Assembly (NCBI GenBank): GCA_027488265.1
Contig: JAIYCA010000398.1
Coordinates: 1-8,780 of the forward strand
Length of the DNA: 8,780 nucleotides
Source of the DNA: Planctomycetaceae bacterium
Lineage (GTDB): Bacteria; Planctomycetota; Phycisphaerae; Phycisphaerales; SM1A02
Direction: 5' to 3'
In this document: piece after piece, positions 1 through 6,378 of the stretch
How the letters are laid out: the number at the start of each line of letters is the position of its first letter
Position numbering within the stretch: the first letter of the stretch is position 1
Notes under the pieces: generated by a model
Databases searched by the model: none
What the model was told of the DNA's origin: nothing
Seen by the model: only the letters and a program-made list of their open reading frames with translations
Made by a program: the position numbers and the translations under genes

Positions 1-20
1 ACCTCATCGTGCGTGAATCA

Positions 21-53
21 CCAGCCCCGCCTTGTGCGGGGTTGGTTTCTTTT
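21..53 (+). terminator. Intrinsic terminator of a plus-strand gene left of the window
   Basis: A 10-bp stem pairs 21-30 (ending CCCCGC) with 36-45 (starting GCGGGG) around the loop CTTGT, with one G:T pair. It is followed directly by TTTCTTTT at 46-53. This is a textbook rho-independent terminator reading rightwards. No gene for it lies inside the window, so it probably ends a plus-strand gene that stops just before position 1. Confidence 0.82.
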
Positions 54-94
54 CGCAAACAAACGCGGCGCCGAGCATGAACTCGACGCCGCGT
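54..94 (-). terminator. Intrinsic terminator of the lipoprotein gene
   Basis: ACGCGGCG at 63-70 pairs with CGCCGCGT at 87-94. The stem continues inward after one mismatch as CGAG (72-75) with CTCG (82-85), around a 6-nt loop. Read on the minus strand, the stem is followed by TTTGTTTG. It lies about 33 bp past the stop codon of the lipoprotein gene and faces the plus-strand terminator at 21-53, so two convergent transcripts end back to back. Confidence 0.78.
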
Positions 95-126
95 GCTTGC
101 GATGATTCTGGCCTTGCTTGAACGAC

Positions 127-2703
127 TTAGCCGCCAAACATGCCCTTGAGCATGCCTCCAACGCCAGTTTCGGTCTTCATTTCGCTCACCGGTTGTGTCG
201 CGGGCGACGCAGGCGAAACGCTCGGCGCTTCTGCCTTCTCAATCACTTCCTCGGTGACAACTTCTTTCACTTCGATTGCTTCGATCGCTTTGTCGGTTGA
301 CCCCGATCGCAACATGAAGCCGTCGGAGTAGGAATCCCACGAGGTTCCTCCGCCGGTCGATTCGGATCGCGCGATGGTTCCACCGATAGAGACTTCCACA
401 GCGTCATCGAAGAGAATCTCCATCGTGCGCCGATCGTGCACGCGAACCCAAGCGAAGATGCGGGCTGTTCGCAGCACCATCGCTCCCGCGGGAATGACGT
501 TGACTTCCGCGCGCTTCAACTTGTACTCAATGACGACATCGACATCAGGAACTGCACTCGCGCCCATGCGATCAAGGAGCTTCATGGTCAAAGCGGCATC
601 GGCATTGTTGCCATCGGCAACAGTCGACAGCAGCGTGTCGGGAACTCGACCGCCTTGGTCCGGAACGACCGTCGTAGACGCATCGACGAATCCGCGCGCA
701 TCGATGGCGTGCTGGAAGAGTGGCTCACGCTCGTATACGTCAGCGCCAGCAGCCAACAAAGTTCGAACGAGCGTGCCGTCCATGAGATCAAGCAGATGTT
801 GATCTTTGAAGTCGTAGATGTGCGCGAGTCCCACCTTGCGGTCCGCGTAAGCACGCGCGGTACGAGTAGTGACGGTGCGTGCAAACTGATCGGCAGCGCG
901 CCGGAAGAGATCAAAGCTCGACTCCGCTTGCGTCGTCGCGACGCGTACCTTCACCGTGGCGCCGACAGCAGGTGCAGGTTCGGGTGCAGGTGGAGCGTCT
1001 GCACGCACAGCGACGTTCGTACCCGAGGTGCGCTCGAAGCCCATGATGTCAACCGACTTCACGGCGATCCGATAGATGCCTTCCTTGGTGTAGGTGTGTT
1101 CAACCTGCGCCTTCGCAGCATCCGCAGCGGGGACAGAAACGGTTGGTGATCCGTCACCAAAGTCAACGGTGACACGTGCGAGTGGAAGACTCGCATCGCG
1201 GTATTCATCAATACGCATGTCGAGGAGGATTGGTGTTTCAACCTTCGCGACATAGAGCAGTTGATCGAGAATCGCGTGTGTTTCATAGATGTTGATTGGC
1301 GAAGGATCGATCGCCTGCGCCGCACGAGCTGCTGCTTCCAGCGTGCTCGGGTCAACGGGTAGTACTGGCACTGACCAAAGACCAGGGCGGAGGTCTGCCA
1401 CAGCAATTGATCGTTCTGCAAAGCCCCAGAATCCAGATGCGTCACGCACAAGTGCACCAATGCGAGCAGATGGTGTTTCGACTTGCGGTCGCCACACGAA
1501 CGTCTTGCCACGACCAAGTACGATTGGCTGCATGAACGGCTCATCGAGCAAGCTGCCTCGAGGTGATGCCGTTGATTCAGCATTCGAACGAAGTCGGAAC
1601 CATGCTGGAAGACCGGCGGCGGCGGAGTTTGTCGAAGGGCTCGCGCTGTAATTGGCCGCACCCAATTCTGAAGCATCTCCGAACATGAACCAGGTGGTGT
1701 TGTCGCTGCCACCTTCGCAGGTGAGAGTTACCTCATCACCCGCGTAGACGGCCGCGGGGCTCAATTGAGTTTTTGCAGCGAAGCCGATGCTCGGAATCGG
1801 CGCACTTGCGACATCGATGACGATTTGCGACTCGTCACCGCGCACGATTTCAATGTCCTTGAACCACCGAACTGGGGGCGTGCCGTCGCTCGGACTCGGA
1901 AGATCTACAGAGAGTGTGCCCATCACCCGCAAGTCACTCGCCGATCCGGGTGCGTTGACGAGAAAGCGACGCCACTCGGCTTTGTCGCTCTTCGAGATCG
2001 AGCCAAGCATCGTGCCGTTCAACATCAGCACGGTTGCGCCTGGTCGGTTGGTCACCTGCGTGCGCAGTACAGTCCATCCCGCACGTCGCATCTCATCAGC
2101 GATTTCATTGCGACAGAGATCGCGAGGCTGCTTGGATTCGTCGAGTTTCTTTCGATCAAACGTCGCGATTCCGCTCGGGCTCGTCACTCCGCCCTTATTC
2201 AGCGCTTCGACAGTCACCGCCGAGAGTTTGAGTTCAGCGATCGACTTCGCACTGCCGCTCGCGCCTTCGAGTTCCGCGATCATTGGTGCGAGGAACGGGT
2301 CGAATTCTTGATGTGGTTCATTGAACCAACGCACGACGCCTTCGACATCGCGAATCTGCAGGGTCGCGAGGCCTTTGAGCGTCACGTTGGAGAGCTTGAG
2401 ATCTCCGATGGGCGCAGCGATCGCAGAAGACGATGCCATCGCGGAGCCACTCCGCGGCCCACTCGACCCGTTGGGATTTGCGGTGCCGGCGGATGGCGCG
2501 TCCGACTTCGTTGTGGCGCCGATGCTGGGAAGCGCGGTCGAAATTGTTCCGCATCCCGCGACGAAGGTTCCGAGGGTCACAAGGACTGACGCGAACGCGA
2601 GTGAACGAGCACACAGAGGCGTGCGGCCATGGGTCACATTGACCCTCACAGGCAGGTGGGTTGGTCGAGAGAGAGCCGATTGAAAACTGTGCATGAAAGC
2701 CAT
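127..2703 (-). CDS. Large lipoprotein with PKD-like domain and a possible CsgG/FlgO/LpoB-like C-terminal domain
   Basis: This 858-residue protein probably sits in the cell envelope as a lipoprotein; its function is unknown. A hydrophobic stretch at about residues 35-50 ends in the lipobox VAGC with Cys51, followed by a low-complexity Ser/Gly/Ala/Pro linker to about residue 98. Residues 100-300 are mixed alpha/beta and unrecognised. Residues 313-330 look like the start of an Ig-like fold. Residues 490-567 look like a PKD domain, with DFGDGSP at 514-520 and HTYTKEGIYRIAVKSVD after it. A Pro/Ala linker at 571-581 leads to residues 582-775, whose order (helix, 'VGLAHIYDF', 'LLAAGADVYERE', 'VDVVIEYKLKRAEV', 'RTARIFAWVRVHD') recalls the CsgG/FlgO/LpoB envelope superfamily; that part is a tentative fold reading. 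The C-terminus is acidic, then Gly/Met-rich. ATG 2703 has AAAGGA 4 nt upstream. A GTG at 2637 with GAGGG upstream would give a more usual 29-residue signal peptide, so the start is uncertain. Confidence 0.85.
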   Translation of the reverse strand: MAFMHSFQSALSRPTHLPVRVNVTHGRTPLCARSLAFASVLVTLGTFVAGCGTISTALPSIGATTKSDAPSAGTANPNGSSGPRSGSAMASSSAIAAPIGDLKLSNVTLKGLATLQIRDVEGVVRWFNEPHQEFDPFLAPMIAELEGASGSAKSIAELKLSAVTVEALNKGGVTSPSGIATFDRKKLDESKQPRDLCRNEIADEMRRAGWTVLRTQVTNRPGATVLMLNGTMLGSISKSDKAEWRRFLVNAPGSASDLRVMGTLSVDLPSPSDGTPPVRWFKDIEIVRGDESQIVIDVASAPIPSIGFAAKTQLSPAAVYAGDEVTLTCEGGSDNTTWFMFGDASELGAANYSASPSTNSAAAGLPAWFRLRSNAESTASPRGSLLDEPFMQPIVLGRGKTFVWRPQVETPSARIGALVRDASGFWGFAERSIAVADLRPGLWSVPVLPVDPSTLEAAARAAQAIDPSPINIYETHAILDQLLYVAKVETPILLDMRIDEYRDASLPLARVTVDFGDGSPTVSVPAADAAKAQVEHTYTKEGIYRIAVKSVDIMGFERTSGTNVAVRADAPPAPEPAPAVGATVKVRVATTQAESSFDLFRRAADQFARTVTTRTARAYADRKVGLAHIYDFKDQHLLDLMDGTLVRTLLAAGADVYEREPLFQHAIDARGFVDASTTVVPDQGGRVPDTLLSTVADGNNADAALTMKLLDRMGASAVPDVDVVIEYKLKRAEVNVIPAGAMVLRTARIFAWVRVHDRRTMEILFDDAVEVSIGGTIARSESTGGGTSWDSYSDGFMLRSGSTDKAIEAIEVKEVVTEEVIEKAEAPSVSPASPATQPVSEMKTETGVGGMLKGMFGG

Positions 2704-2714
2704 CGCATCCTTTC

Positions 2715-2729
2715 TTGAGTGAAACTCAA
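2715..2729. repeat. Short palindrome in the leader of the lipoprotein gene
   Basis: TTGAGT-GAA-ACTCAA is a perfect 6-bp inverted repeat with a 3-nt centre. It lies 11-26 nt upstream of the lipoprotein start codon, next to its ribosome binding site. It could be a small operator or a leader hairpin that affects ribosome access. Its length alone does not separate it strongly from chance in an AT-richer spot. Confidence 0.45.
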
Positions 2730-2836
2730 AGCATCACGGGACGGGCGACGAAACCCGACTGCGATCACAGCCCATGCGACACAAGGAATTGATTCCTGCG
2801 CGATGGGTGCAAACTTTGACGCGACGCGGCTGGCAC

Positions 2837-2876
2837 AACCTGACACCAACCGCCTGCACTGGATTGGCGTCAGGTT
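2837..2876. repeat. 13-bp inverted repeat upstream of tag
   Basis: AACCTGACACCAA at 2837-2849 is the reverse complement of TTGGCGTCAGGTT at 2864-2876 except for one position, with a 14-nt spacer. It ends 14 bp before the ATG at 2891 of the glycosylase gene, in the divergent region shared with the lipoprotein gene. There is no T-run on either side, so it does not look like a terminator. It may be an operator or a 5'-leader hairpin of tag. Its presence argues against starting tag at the earlier in-frame ATG at 2774. Confidence 0.6.
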
Positions 2877-2890
2877 CTATCTTGCGCCGC

Positions 2891-3580
2891 ATGACGACTC
2901 GACCACGCGCTGCTCGCCGCACCCCGATGCAAAATGCAGGCGCGCAATCGGCCGAGGATGGTCGGCATCAGAGGGAAGTCGCACAGCGCGGTGCAAAGCA
3001 GCCTGACCGCTGCTGGTGGTGCGGAACCGATCCGATCTACGTCGCCTACCACGACACCGAGTGGGGCGTGCCTGTGGTCGATGATCGTGCGCTCTTCGAG
3101 AAACTCGTGCTCGACGGCTTCCAAGCTGGGCTTTCGTGGATCACGATCCTGAAAAAGCGCGAAGCGTTCCAGCGTGCGTTCAAACAGTTTGAACCCGAGA
3201 AGATCGCGCGATTCACCGAGCGTGACGTCGCGCGCCTTCTGACAGACGACGGCATCATTCGTTCGCGGCTCAAGATCGAAGGAGCCGTGAAGAACGCGCG
3301 TGCATGGCTCGAGGTGATGGGGGCAGGCGACGGCGCATTTCGTGATCTTCTGTGGGCCGCGGTCGACCACCGCACGATCGACTTGAAACTTGCGCGCCGC
3401 GAGGACATTCGCGCGGAGAGCGCGGAGAGTCGCGCACTTGCAAAGACGCTCAAGAAGCGCGGATTCACGTTCTGTGGCCCGGTGATCGTCTATGCATTCA
3501 TGCAGGCCGTCGGCATGTACAACGAGCACCTCATCGCCTGTCCGCGACATCGCGTTTGCGCGAGTCTCGCACGAAAGTGA
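2891..3580 (+). CDS. tag: DNA-3-methyladenine glycosylase I
   Basis: This base-excision repair enzyme removes 3-methyladenine from alkylated DNA in the cytoplasm. The 229-residue reading aligns along nearly its whole length with E. coli Tag (187 aa). The zinc ligands of the family are present: Cys41, His54 (in YHDTEWG), His213 and Cys217 (in NEHLIAC), with the 13-residue Cys-His spacing of the E. coli enzyme. Tyr53 and Trp83 (in QAGLSW) match the base-pocket residues Tyr16 and Trp46. Asp75 stands where E. coli has the pocket residue Glu38, an acidic-for-acidic change. About 37 residues precede the domain, against 3 in E. coli. No good ribosome binding site marks a start: ATG 2891 follows the inverted repeat, ATG 2927 would shorten the tail, and ATG 2774 would put the repeat in the coding region. 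It is divergent from the lipoprotein gene and convergent with the PEP-CTERM-like gene, so probably monocistronic. Confidence 0.93.
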   Translation: MTTRPRAARRTPMQNAGAQSAEDGRHQREVAQRGAKQPDRCWWCGTDPIYVAYHDTEWGVPVVDDRALFEKLVLDGFQAGLSWITILKKREAFQRAFKQFEPEKIARFTERDVARLLTDDGIIRSRLKIEGAVKNARAWLEVMGAGDGAFRDLLWAAVDHRTIDLKLARREDIRAESAESRALAKTLKKRGFTFCGPVIVYAFMQAVGMYNEHLIACPRHRVCASLARK

Positions 3581-3604
3581 TACTGGTTCACCGCAGAACA
3601 CCCC

Positions 3605-3639
3605 AAAAAACAACGCGCGCTCTTCGAGAGAGACGCGCG
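3605..3639 (-). terminator. Intrinsic terminator of the PEP-CTERM-like gene
   Basis: CGCGCG at 3614-3619 pairs with CGCGCG at 3634-3639. A further CTCT/AGAG stem lies inside after a one-base bulge. On the minus strand the hairpin is followed by TTGTTTTTT (3613-3605). It lies about 35 bp past the stop codon at 3674. On the plus strand there is no T-run after it, so it serves tag poorly, if at all. Confidence 0.78.
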
Positions 3640-3673
3640 GTGCATACGTGGATTTGGAAAGTTTGCGCCGTGC

Positions 3674-4360
3674 TCAGCGGCGGCGGCGACCGACGGCGAA
3701 GGCGCAAAGCGCGAGCGCAATGGCCCCTGGCGCCGGCAACGTAAAGGTGGAGTCGCCGAAAGCCACTTGGGTCGTTACACCGTTGTTGTAACCAACGCGG
3801 AGAGACCAGGTTCCGGCATATGTGCCGGCATCAACAACGAATCGCCCGAGGCGAACCGAGTCGGATGCGGGACCCGACGAGCCGACACGGCCTTGGAGCG
3901 TCGGCGGATTCGAGTTGTACCAACCAATATCCTCTCCATTCGGCAGGTCTGCGCGATTCCAGCCACCACCCGCGATGGGCCACGACGGATCAGCGGCCGT
4001 GGAATTCGTGGAACCTGTATCGCCACCGATCGTCAAATACGAATCGAAGGGTCGGTTGTTCACAGCGCTTCCTGTGAGCAACGGTGACCACGAACCATAC
4101 TGCTTCATCAAGACGCCGTCGTTGTAGTCGGCATTGTCCTTGTGATAGAACAAGTTCGTCGATGCTCCATCGAGCCGATTGAAGTTGTACGCGACCAACA
4201 CGGTGTCGGTTGGTCCGTCGAATCGGGCAAAGAGCGTGTACACGTCAAGCGCGATACCAGCATGCGTGGTCGTCGTCTTGACGGTGTAGAAATTGACGAA
4301 GGCGGCGGAAGCTGTGGTCGAGACAACCGCGGCAGCGAGCGAGGAAAGTACAAACTTCAT
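3674..4360 (-). CDS. Exported PEP-CTERM-like surface protein of unknown function
   Basis: This 228-residue protein appears to be exported and then sorted to the envelope. It has an N-terminal signal peptide (MKFVLSSLAAAVVS, then TASA with likely cleavage near residue 19). The middle is Gly/Asn/Ser/Thr-rich, with beta-like stretches such as DTVLVAYNFNRLDG and GTWSLRVGYNNG, typical of secreted beta-sandwich proteins. The C-terminus has PAPGA at 209-213, a hydrophobic segment, and GRRRR at the very end. This is the tripartite PEP-CTERM pattern with PAPG in place of PEP, which exosortase-type enzymes are known to recognise in related forms. The ATG at 4360 begins right at the signal peptide. An in-frame ATG at 4414 would add 18 residues without signal character. 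It has its own terminator, so it is probably a single-gene transcript. No exosortase gene is in the window. Confidence 0.85.
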   Translation of the reverse strand: MKFVLSSLAAAVVSTTASAAFVNFYTVKTTTTHAGIALDVYTLFARFDGPTDTVLVAYNFNRLDGASTNLFYHKDNADYNDGVLMKQYGSWSPLLTGSAVNNRPFDSYLTIGGDTGSTNSTAADPSWPIAGGGWNRADLPNGEDIGWYNSNPPTLQGRVGSSGPASDSVRLGRFVVDAGTYAGTWSLRVGYNNGVTTQVAFGDSTFTLPAPGAIALALCAFAVGRRRR

Positions 4361-4604
4361 AGGGGTTCTCGAGAGACGAATAGGGACTACTACGAAGCTC
4401 TCAGCCACTTGCACTTGCGAGAGGGATGAGAGCCACCGGTAAAGAGTGGACGTGTGCGACGACGCATCGCACGACGTTGAGACCCTCTACCGATCCCCTG
4501 AGGAAAGAAACGGAGAGTCGCGAAGCGACCCATCAGGTGTTGCTCGAATCTCCGCACAATGCACCGCCCTCAGGAGCCGCGGCCAGTAAGCGCGCCTTCA
4601 AACG

Positions 4605-4656
4605 CCGAATCCCGTGGAACCGTCGCCAAACCGGCGATTCGGACCACGGGATTCGG
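4605..4656. repeat. Nested stem-loop with 13-bp perfect outer stem
   Basis: CCGAATCCCGTGG at 4605-4617 is the exact reverse complement of CCACGGGATTCGG at 4644-4656. Inside lies a second stem, TCGCC (4623-4627) with GGCGA (4633-4637), around AAACC. The structure lies about 55 bp past the stop codon of the 130-aa protein gene, on its transcript. It has no T-run after it, so it may be a factor-dependent terminator, a 3'-end stabiliser, or a DNA palindrome of the REP type. Confidence 0.65.
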
Positions 4657-4670
4657 ACCACGGGAATCGG
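4636..4670. repeat. Two perfect tandem copies of a 14-bp repeat plus a partial third
   Basis: GATTCGGACCACGG occurs at 4636-4649 and again directly at 4650-4663, followed by GAATCGG (4664-4670), a third partial copy with one change. Each copy carries most of the right arm of the inverted repeat at 4605-4656, so the left arm can pair with either copy: perfectly with the first junction, and with one mismatch at 4658-4670. This looks like slippage duplication of one arm or an array of binding sites. Confidence 0.7.
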
Positions 4671-4693
4671 TCTCTTTCGAACTTGGAACAGCA

Positions 4694-4710
4694 GACCCCT
4701 TGACGGGGTC
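4694..4710 (-). terminator. Hairpin at the stop codon of the 130-aa gene, possible weak terminator
   Basis: GACCCC (4694-4699) and GGGGTC (4705-4710) form a perfect 6-bp stem with loop TTGAC, overlapping the stop codon (4711-4709) of the small exported protein gene. On the minus strand no T-run follows, so intrinsic termination is doubtful. It may act together with the larger stem-loop at 4605-4656. Confidence 0.35.
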
Positions 4711-5101
4711 AGTCTTGCATTTCGAGATAACACCGCATGTAGCAGTAGCGCTGATGCGGCGTCACCATCTGGAACGTCAAGAACATGCCGAATGTCGCGG
4801 CCGTGTTCGGAAGACCGTTCGCAGATCCAAGCCACGCGACGAAAGCTGGGTACACGACGTTCGCGTATTCGACGCGTATCTGCTTCGTGAGTTGTGCTGG
4901 AGCGAACGGATCCGACGGTGGTTGCGGCGGTGGCGGTGCGAGACTTTCCGCGATCTCCGATGGAACTGCGGGTGGTGCATCGAGGTCATCCGCGCGCACA
5001 ACGCTCGATGTCAACGACATGGTGACAAACAACGTTGTGAGTGTTGTGAGGAGAGAGTGCACGATGAGTCGTTGTGTCTGTAATGGTGTTGATGGAAACA
5101 T
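4709..5101 (-). CDS. Small exported protein, last gene of the HTH operon
   Basis: This 130-residue protein is not recognised. Residues 1-37 form a signal peptide: MFPSTPLQTQR, a hydrophobic core to about residue 34, and VRA as cleavage site, giving a mature form starting DDLDAPP. Residues 40-70 are Pro-rich (including APPPPQPPSDP), a flexible linker. Residues 71-130 form a compact segment with aromatic and hydrophobic residues and a C-x3-C pair (Cys120, Cys124) near the end. The start codon shares one base with the stop codon of the preceding gene (TGATG), and AAGGA lies 8 nt upstream inside that gene, so translation is probably coupled. The coupling suggests a job linked to the HTH proteins, for example as their signal, target or partner outside the cytoplasm. 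This is inference. It could equally be an envelope protein whose amount follows that of the regulators. Confidence 0.72.
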   Translation of the reverse strand: MFPSTPLQTQRLIVHSLLTTLTTLFVTMSLTSSVVRADDLDAPPAVPSEIAESLAPPPPQPPSDPFAPAQLTKQIRVEYANVVYPAFVAWLGSANGLPNTAATFGMFLTFQMVTPHQRYCYMRCYLEMQD

Positions 5102-6378
5102 CAGCGAGTTCCTTCCATCTGACCGTAGAGCGCCAGAAGTTCGCCAGCATGCTGGCGTGATGCGGGGACTTGACCAAGGACGCCAGCCACGAGCTTTGCT
5201 TCGATCGCATCCAGTGCTCGTGGAGCGATGGCATTTCCTGTGAGTTTGCGACGCCGCTCCGCGTCGAGCTCAAGATGTTGATGTGCGAAGTACCAATTGC
5301 TTGTCGCGATTGCGTGCGCACGCAGCGTTGCAGAAGCGATTTCAAGCGTGCCACGACGTTGCATTTCGTCGCTCAAGAAGCGCTTGGCTGTGTTCGCCAA
5401 CCCGACCGCGGCCCATGCCTTCCGTTCGCCGAGTGATGGTTCCAACGAGCCTTGTTCACGAAGAATCCCGAGCAACTCGCGAAGCGTGCTGTCAGCCATT
5501 TCTGGGGAACAAATTGCGTCCAACTCGAGGATGACTGCGTCCATCGACGCCGCCATCGTGCCGTAGTGTCGCGTCGCGGAATCTTCTTTCGACGCGAGTT
5601 CATGCACGATTTCGCGGGCGGCTGTGAAGTCAGCACGCGCGCTTTCAGCGAGTGGTTTCCATGCTTCACAGTTCCCGAGAGGGATCGACGAACGAATCGC
5701 ATGTCCGCGCGACCAGTGTGCGACCACGCGCGCTGCGCGGAGCACGTTCGTATCTTTCAACGTACCGACATAGTCGAGCACCGACGCTGCGATACCGAGC
5801 GCATGCGTTGGTTGCCCTTGCATGAACAGCATGTTTGCGAGACTTGCATCGCAGAGCATCCGCCAGTCGATGGCAACATCGTCGAGCGCGCACGCTTGAC
5901 GAAGTCCACGCACCGCTTCGGTGTACGAACCCATCGCTTCATGCGCATTCGCCTCGACGATCAACGCAGCGGCCTTTCGCGTGGAAGTGTCAGCGACAGC
6001 TCCCGCACGAACAGCGAGACGCACCGCCTCTGCGAAGTCGCGTTCCATGCGCTTCTCGAGGCTCTCGTTGTAGAGCCGCTTGAAATCGGCGGCGGTGTCT
6101 TGCGCGATGGATCGTCGCGCATCGTTCGCGGGTTTGACGAGATGATCGACGACCGCTTCCACCGGCCAATCGAGCGCTTTCGCCAACGCGACCACGAGGT
6201 CGATCTTCGGCATGCCACTCTCTGGCACAAGCCGCCCTGGCTGCCGCCCGAGCGCATGTGCAAGTTCCTTCACCGACCAACTTCGATACGTCCGTGCGAG
6301 GGCTTGCAATTCCTCCAGCCTTTCACGAGCAAGCGCCTCGCGCGCCGCCTCAAGGCTATTGATCTCATCCGTCAGCAT
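5101..6378 (-). CDS. XRE-like HTH protein with helical-repeat C-terminal region
   Basis: This 425-residue protein is a putative cytoplasmic regulator. Residues 1-30 are a charged helix (EINSLEAAREALARERLEEL). Residues 35-80 match the XRE/Cro-CI helix-turn-helix pattern: SVKELAHALGR, then a turn region ending GMPKIDLVVALAKALDW, then VEAVVDHLV. The remainder is almost entirely amphipathic helix with Ala-rich pairs such as AALIVEANAHEAMGSYTEAVRGL and ANMLFMQGQPTHALGIAASVLDYVG, which read like TPR-type units. No catalytic motif is visible. The ATG at 6378 has GGAG 5 nt upstream and overlaps the previous stop by 7 nt. A GTG at 6399 would add 7 residues without a better site. Its N-terminus aligns without gaps to the upstream gene product, which is almost the same length, so the two are tandem paralogues. 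Target genes, ligand and partner are unknown; self-regulation is common in this class. Confidence 0.82.
   Translation of the reverse strand: MLTDEINSLEAAREALARERLEELQALARTYRSWSVKELAHALGRQPGRLVPESGMPKIDLVVALAKALDWPVEAVVDHLVKPANDARRSIAQDTAADFKRLYNESLEKRMERDFAEAVRLAVRAGAVADTSTRKAAALIVEANAHEAMGSYTEAVRGLRQACALDDVAIDWRMLCDASLANMLFMQGQPTHALGIAASVLDYVGTLKDTNVLRAARVVAHWSRGHAIRSSIPLGNCEAWKPLAESARADFTAAREIVHELASKEDSATRHYGTMAASMDAVILELDAICSPEMADSTLRELLGILREQGSLEPSLGERKAWAAVGLANTAKRFLSDEMQRRGTLEIASATLRAHAIATSNWYFAHQHLELDAERRRKLTGNAIAPRALDAIEAKLVAGVLGQVPASRQHAGELLALYGQMEGTR

Larger units (their letters stand above)
4361..4708. other. Gene-free region between the exported-protein genes, rich in hairpins
   Basis: I found no convincing gene in this stretch of about 350 bp. 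It must hold the promoter of the PEP-CTERM-like gene (minus strand) and the 3' end of the HTH operon. I could not identify clear -35/-10 boxes. It contains small inverted repeats GTGCGA/TCGCAC (4454-4472) and GTCGC-GAA-GCGAC (4517-4529), plus the larger repeat cluster at 4605-4670 and the hairpin at 4694-4710, which are listed separately. Both overlapping open frames of 95-174 codons on the plus strand lack family resemblance and look like chance readings. Confidence 0.6.

Noticed and set aside
1765..2589. 274-codon open frame on the plus strand
   Set aside because: It is antisense to the lipoprotein, whose frame has a lipobox and a PKD-like domain; this one has no features.
2774..2890. Upstream in-frame ATG extension of tag
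   Set aside because: It would add 39 residues without similarity and place the 13-bp inverted repeat inside the coding region.
2870..3613. 247-codon open frame on the minus strand opposite tag
   Set aside because: Tag is confidently identified on the plus strand with all zinc ligands; the minus frame is a shadow of it.
4636..4670. CRISPR-like repeat
   Set aside because: There are only two and a half direct copies of 14 bp with no spacers between them.
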